This document shows, one piece after another, positions 51,578-55,515 of a DNA stretch of 55,515 nt. Each line of letters opens with the position of its first letter. Within the stretch, counting starts at the first letter, position 1. A model generated the notes under the pieces. The model was not told where the DNA came from and ran no database searches. It worked only from the letters and a program-made list of their open reading frames with translations. Source of the stretch: Candidatus Magasanikiibacteriota bacterium (lineage in GTDB: Bacteria > Patescibacteriota > Patescibacteriia > Magasanikbacterales > UBA922). The stretch lies in contig JAAZJX010000002.1 in the NCBI GenBank assembly GCA_012800155.1, positions 1 to 55,515 of the forward strand, read 5' to 3'. Both the position numbers and the translations under genes were made by a program.

Positions 51578-51979
51578 TTATTTTAAATTTAAATTTTCAT
51601 TATTATTTTTAGATGACCATAAAAATATTACACCTAATAAAATAGCAAACAAAAAAATTATTACATTCCAAGAATTTAAATAATTTTGACCTTGTAAAAA
51701 TAACATTAATACAATTAAACTAGAAATAATCAAAGAATCTTTGAAACTTTTTTGAATATGACGAAACATTGGTAAATTTTTTTTACTAAAACTATTTCTT
51801 AATAAAAAAGAAATAACTGAAATAGTACCAATTAAAGCTAACAACAAACTAAAATAAAAAAAAGTAAAACCAATGCCAGAATCTTGAAAAGGATCAATAT
51901 TAATAATAACAAAAACCCAAGATATCCAACAAAATACTGTACCTAAAAGCATAATTATTAAATATTGTTTTAAATTCAT
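51578..51979 (-). CDS. Small four-helix membrane protein of unknown function
   Basis: A 133-residue protein with four predicted membrane helices (about 6-26, 38-60, 82-97 and 105-122). Between the second and third is a basic cytoplasmic loop (RNSFSKKNLPMFRHIQKSFK). I do not recognise the family from sequence. It lies 5 nt upstream of proS, co-directional and probably on the same transcript. The conserved-looking FRHIQKSFKDSLIIS stretch suggests constraint on the loop. Confidence 0.65.
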   Translation of the reverse strand: MNLKQYLIIMLLGTVFCWISWVFVIINIDPFQDSGIGFTFFYFSLLLALIGTISVISFLLRNSFSKKNLPMFRHIQKSFKDSLIISSLIVLMLFLQGQNYLNSWNVIIFLFAILLGVIFLWSSKNNNENLNLK

Positions 51980-52058
51980 AAAAATTACCTATTTAAAAAA
52001 AGTAGTAATTAACTACTTTATTTTACACTTTTTAGCTTTTTTTCGCAATAGATAAACT

Positions 52059-52316
52059 TTAAGTTAAATAACGAACCCTATCTATCTCATTTTTACCTAA
52101 TTTTTCATTAATTTTGTCAACAATTTCTTGTTGACGCTGACCAATCTCTTGAGCAGCTAAAGAATTTGAACAACTGATAGTCAAAGTTCTATTTTTCAAA
52201 AATAATGGACGAGTTAAAATAACTATTTCTGCTGGTAAAACTTCTTGTAAAATTTTTTCAGTTGCCTGAAGTACTTTTTCATCTAATTGTTTATTTTTAT
52301 TAATATTATCACTCAT
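52059..52316 (-). CDS. DciA-like protein (DUF721)
   Basis: An 85-residue protein that resembles the KH-like core of DciA: RTLTISCSNSLAAQEIGQRQ followed by a helix (EIVDKINEKLGKNEIDRVRY). DciA is the ancestral loader of the replicative helicase DnaB in bacteria without DnaC or DnaI. The family in other phyla often is longer, with an extra C-terminal extension, which is missing here. It lies 39 nt downstream of the helicase-nuclease gene, a DNA-metabolism context. The family call is by motif only. Confidence 0.7.
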   Translation of the reverse strand: MSDNINKNKQLDEKVLQATEKILQEVLPAEIVILTRPLFLKNRTLTISCSNSLAAQEIGQRQQEIVDKINEKLGKNEIDRVRYLT

Positions 52317-52355
52317 ACTTATTTATAATAACATTTTTTAAATAAAAAACCAAAC

Positions 52356-55301
52356 TTATATTTTTCTATATTCACAAATATCACGAAAATCACATTTTTT
52401 ACAAATAAACTGATTTGGTTTAGCTTTAAAATTATTACTTTTTATTTCCTCAATAGTTTTAATAATTTTCTCTTTATGATTTTCTAAATCTTTTTCTTTT
52501 CCAATAAACTCTAACTTTGTTCCATCTTCTAAATAATAAAATGATAATTTTCCAACTTCACCAATATTTTTATATTGTGGCAAACTTTGAGCAGCGATTT
52601 GATAAATTAATAATTGATTTTTATCATCACCAACCAGATTTTCTTTAGCTTTTCCAGTTTTATAATCAATAATTTCTAAAGATCCATCAGCTAATTGATC
52701 AATACGATCAATTCTACCATTGATAAAATAATCCCCTACTTTAATTTTAAACCAACCTTCCAAAGAAACAGGAATAGTCCAATTATTTTCTTGTGATTTA
52801 TAAAAAATTTTTAAAATATTTTTACCTTTTTTATAATATAATTCTCGTTGACGAGTACTCTCATACCAATCATCTATCCAAGATTCTTCATATAAACTTA
52901 ATAGATCTTCAAGAGTTGGTACTTTAATTTGACCAGTTTTACTTTCTGTTTTTTTTACCGTATTAAACAAAGATTCTTGTTTAATACTATTCATTTCTAT
53001 TACTTTATTATAAAATTTATGTAAAGTATTATGTATACTTTGACCAAAACTTAAACTAGCTGATCCTTTGGTGGGAATTTTTAAAACATGAGCCAATTTA
53101 TATTGATATGGACAATGTTGGTAAGAATTAATTTGTGAATAAGAAAATTTATCTGGCAATTCATAAATATTTTTTTCTAAGCTGGTGGTTTTTGTTTTCT
53201 TTTTGATAAAATTATCAATAATTTTAATTTTTTCTTTTATATTTTTAAAATTATTTTTAACAAAATCAATTTCTGATAAAAAACGACTAATTTTTTTACT
53301 TCTTGTTCCACCATAATCTTCAGCGCTAGAAAAAAATAATTTTTCTTTAGCTCTAGTAACTGCAACATAGAACAGTCGACGCTCTTCTTGAATATGAAAA
53401 TCTCCTTCTGGTAAACTTTCTCTTATTAATTCAGTTGGTAATTCTATAGCTTCACCTCGTCGTCTAGTAGGAAATCTTTCTTCAACCATATTTACTATAA
53501 AAACATATTTAGCTTTTAAACCTTTAGCGCCATGAATAGTCATTATATTTACTGATTCCGGAGTATCATTTGGTTGATAGAGAGCACCTTCATCACCTGC
53601 TTGAACTACATAATTATAATATTCTATAAAATCAACTACTCTAGCTTCTGGATTATTTTCTTCAAATTTTTTTAAATAAGAAAAAAATTCTTTTAATTGA
53701 TATATTTGTTTAATAACTTTTTGATTATTTTTTTTCTCTTGTTTAATTAAATAAGAAAAATAACCACTATTTTCAAAAAAATCTAAAAGTAAAGTAGTTG
53801 GTTTGTGACTTTTGGCATTTTTCATTCCCTCTTTTAATAAATTTAAAAGTCGTGTAGTCATTTTAGCAGTATTTTCTGATACCCCAGCTTCAAAAGCACG
53901 TTTTAAAACATCAAAATATGAAATTGATTTTTTCTTAGCAAAATAAGTAATTTTTTGTAAGTCTTCTTCATTAATATTTAAAAAAGGCAAAAGAAGTAAA
54001 CGATATAATGATGATGATTCACGATATTGATCTATAACTTTCAAAAAATTAATAGCATCCATTACAATCGGTTGATGAAATAAGCCTGAAGAAGCTAAAA
54101 ATTCAAAAGGAATACCACGCTTTTCAAACTCAGCAATAAATGGTTCAACATGACTATTCGCTCGAGCAAGAATTAAAAAATCATCCCAACTAGCTACTTC
54201 ATTTTTCTTAATTTCCAAAATTTTTTCAGCTACTTTTTCTGCTTCTTCTTCTAAAGTTAAACCTTGTAAATGTTCAATCTTACTTCCTTTTTTATTAGAA
54301 ATTAATCGTTTATTTAAATTTAATTTTACTTCCAATCGATCAGGATTATTATTTTGAATAGACTGATAAGCCAAATCTAAAATTTCTTGTCCGGAACGAT
54401 AATTTTCTGTCAAAACTATTTCTTTACTATTCACAAAATCATCTTTAAAACGCAATATATTGGAAACACTAGCTCCACGAAAAGCATAAATACTTTGGTC
54501 ATCATCACCAACAACAGTTAACTGATTAAATTCTTTATTAAATAATAAATTAACTAATTCATATTGAGCATGATTTACATCTTGAAATTCATCTACTAAA
54601 ATATATTTAAATTGTTTTTGTAAAAATTTTAAAATGTTTTTTCTTTTTTGCAAAAGTTTCACTGTGTAAAAAATTAAATCTCCAAAATCCAAAGAATTAT
54701 TATCCAATAAAACTTGATTATAAACCTGATAAGCATTGGCAATTTCTATTAAACGAATTTTTTCATCTTTATTTACTTCAGCTGTAGATAATTTTATACT
54801 TTTTGCATAATTCAAATATTCTTGTGGAGTAATTAATTCATCTTTACACTTTGAAAAATGTTTAATTAATTCATGAATATGTCGTGTTGGATTACCTAAT
54901 GGTCGATAATAGTCTAAATTAAATTTATTTAAATTTTCCCGAATCAAAAGCCAAGCATCAATTTGGTTGAGTCTTTTAAATTGATTAGGTAAACCAATAT
55001 CTAAAGCATAATTTTCTAAGATTCTTTGACAAAAAGCATGAAAAGTTGAAATTTGCATTTCTGTATAACCAATATCCAAAAGATTGCTTACACGATCTTC
55101 CATTTCTTCTGCTGCTTTTTCAGTAAAAGTTAAAGCCAAAATTTCTTCTGGTTTTGCTAAATTATTTTTTATTAAATAAGCAATTTTTTCAGTGATTACA
55201 GTTGTTTTACCTGTACCCGCACCAGCCACAATTAAAAGTGGACCAGAAATATATTCTATTGCTTCTTTTTGATTTTGATTTAAAGAATGTTTTTTTGTCA
55301 T
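52356..55301 (-). CDS. UvrD-like helicase with C-terminal RecB-type nuclease and Fe-S cysteines
   Basis: A 981-residue protein. The N-terminal SF1A helicase has Walker A GAGTGKT (27-33), Walker B LVDEFQDVNHAQYELV, VVGDDDQSIYAFRGA and the last motif YVAVTRAKEK. From about 730 a PD-(D/E)xK nuclease domain follows: YSQINSYQHCPYQYKLA, GRIDRIDQLADGSLEIIDYK with TGK after it, and CKKCDFRDICEYRK. The first Cys and the last three Cys make an AddB/Cas4-like iron-sulfur set. This pattern matches AddA-like helicase-nucleases that resect broken DNA ends. The ATG at 55301 is chosen (MTKKHSLNQNQ). No separate AddB or RecC gene is in the window. Confidence 0.9.
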   Translation of the reverse strand: MTKKHSLNQNQKEAIEYISGPLLIVAGAGTGKTTVITEKIAYLIKNNLAKPEEILALTFTEKAAEEMEDRVSNLLDIGYTEMQISTFHAFCQRILENYALDIGLPNQFKRLNQIDAWLLIRENLNKFNLDYYRPLGNPTRHIHELIKHFSKCKDELITPQEYLNYAKSIKLSTAEVNKDEKIRLIEIANAYQVYNQVLLDNNSLDFGDLIFYTVKLLQKRKNILKFLQKQFKYILVDEFQDVNHAQYELVNLLFNKEFNQLTVVGDDDQSIYAFRGASVSNILRFKDDFVNSKEIVLTENYRSGQEILDLAYQSIQNNNPDRLEVKLNLNKRLISNKKGSKIEHLQGLTLEEEAEKVAEKILEIKKNEVASWDDFLILARANSHVEPFIAEFEKRGIPFEFLASSGLFHQPIVMDAINFLKVIDQYRESSSLYRLLLLPFLNINEEDLQKITYFAKKKSISYFDVLKRAFEAGVSENTAKMTTRLLNLLKEGMKNAKSHKPTTLLLDFFENSGYFSYLIKQEKKNNQKVIKQIYQLKEFFSYLKKFEENNPEARVVDFIEYYNYVVQAGDEGALYQPNDTPESVNIMTIHGAKGLKAKYVFIVNMVEERFPTRRRGEAIELPTELIRESLPEGDFHIQEERRLFYVAVTRAKEKLFFSSAEDYGGTRSKKISRFLSEIDFVKNNFKNIKEKIKIIDNFIKKKTKTTSLEKNIYELPDKFSYSQINSYQHCPYQYKLAHVLKIPTKGSASLSFGQSIHNTLHKFYNKVIEMNSIKQESLFNTVKKTESKTGQIKVPTLEDLLSLYEESWIDDWYESTRQRELYYKKGKNILKIFYKSQENNWTIPVSLEGWFKIKVGDYFINGRIDRIDQLADGSLEIIDYKTGKAKENLVGDDKNQLLIYQIAAQSLPQYKNIGEVGKLSFYYLEDGTKLEFIGKEKDLENHKEKIIKTIEEIKSNNFKAKPNQFICKKCDFRDICEYRKI

Positions 55302-55358
55302 GTTAATTAAAAATTTAAAACACAAATATATTACCATTTTTTTTACTTTTATACAAAT

Positions 55359-55389
55359 AAAAACAACCGACATTAGTGTCGGTTGTTTT
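55359..55389. terminator. Intrinsic terminator between the Cys-rich gene and the helicase gene
   Basis: AACAACCGACA pairs with TGTCGGTTGTT across loop TTAG, flanked by A and T runs on both sides. On the minus strand it ends the upstream Cys-rich gene, so the helicase gene needs its own promoter. Confidence 0.85.
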
Positions 55390-55391
55390 TA

Positions 55392-55515
55392 TTATTGTTC
55401 ATCTAAATCATCGTCTTCTTCATCCTCTTCGTTTTCATAGCAAGTACAACAATCAGCGCAACCTTCACATTTTGAACAAATTTCATCTTCTAATAATACT
55501 GCGTCACAATATGGA
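55392..55515 (-). CDS. Cysteine-rich protein with acidic tail, 5' part outside the window
   Basis: The last 40 residues of a minus-strand gene are readable. They include PYCDAVLLEDEICSKCEGCA and then DCCTCYENEED, with eight cysteines in CxxC and CC groups, and end with a run of E and D (EEDEEDDDLDEQ). The frame is set by a TAA at 55394-55392 and a terminator just behind it. The cysteine spacing suggests a zinc or other metal site. No identity can be given from this fragment. Confidence 0.7.
   Translation of the reverse strand, partial: PYCDAVLLEDEICSKCEGCADCCTCYENEEDEEDDDLDEQ

Noticed and set aside
1..55515. TGA recoding as in Absconditabacteria or Gracilibacteria
   Set aside because: Several genes end with TGA at the expected family C-terminus, for example gltX and the HD gene, and no in-frame TGA occurs inside genes.
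1..55515. CRISPR array, anti-phage cluster or secondary metabolite cluster
   Set aside because: No regularly spaced repeats, no cas-like genes (the Cas4-like nuclease is part of a UvrD helicase) and no biosynthetic core enzymes were seen.

Overview
The window is AT-rich (roughly a quarter to a third GC by eye) and densely packed with short gene spacings, frequent 4-nt ATGA overlaps and very few Shine-Dalgarno sequences. TGA is used as an ordinary stop (for example at the HD-domain gene and gltX), so the code is standard. Three features suggest a Patescibacteria (Candidate Phyla Radiation) bacterium: shortened forms of core enzymes (AlaRS without its C-terminal domain, ProRS without its editing insertion, RNA polymerase alpha without its C-terminal domain), a SWIB protein and a PEGA protein, and the absence of biosynthetic genes. 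This is an inference from gene content; no 16S rRNA is present. All functional calls are from reading motifs, without database searches.

Layout. 1-735: the left end is a GC-richer patch with a truncated serine recombinase, a cluster of GC-rich hairpins and tRNA-Gln(CUG), probably the edge of an integrated element. 765-4194: dnaX, a SWIB gene and a PEGA protein. 4273-9506, plus strand: murA, an HD phosphohydrolase, mnmA, a 42-residue membrane protein and alaS. 9507-9944 is an AT-rich gap with DnaA-box-like sites and a strong promoter for the translation operon infA-rpmJ-rpsM-rpsK-rpsD-rpoA-rplQ-rplM-rpsI (9945-13809); a terminator-like RNA fold lies between infA and rpmJ. 13886-18660: surface polysaccharide genes (Wzx-like flippase, GT4, GT2, and on the minus strand an O-antigen ligase/polymerase). 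18668-23427, minus strand: fmt, def, a small unknown, a LigB/MEMO-like protein and a multidomain D,D-carboxypeptidase. 23612-24943: a MoCo-sulfurase-like PLP enzyme with a strong promoter, a strong SD and GC-richer codons, probably acquired. 25118-30155, minus strand: a cysteine-rich histidine kinase, a DUF4395 membrane protein, a lipoprotein and clpB under a CIRCE-like operator. 30273-35037, plus strand: a TagA/WecG glycosyltransferase, an rRNA methylase, gltX, an EnvC-like M23 protein and a DEDDh exonuclease. 35038-35466: a convergent gap with a small inverted-repeat element.

35467-55515 is one long minus-strand series. In transcription order it runs: a Cys-rich acidic protein (partial), a UvrD helicase-nuclease, a DciA-like protein, a membrane protein, proS, mreB-mreC-mreD-mrdA (cell shape and elongation), greA, lysS, a nucleotidyltransferase, an RdgB-Nudix fusion, serS, an alpha/beta hydrolase, a MurF-like ligase, a DegT aminotransferase, a FemAB transferase and an FtsQ-like protein. 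It mixes wall growth and division with tRNA charging. No CRISPR array, IS transposase or rRNA gene was seen. The items most worth following up are the infA-rpmJ RNA fold, the transferred PLP enzyme, the Cys-rich sensor module, the RdgB-Nudix fusion and the multidomain carboxypeptidase.
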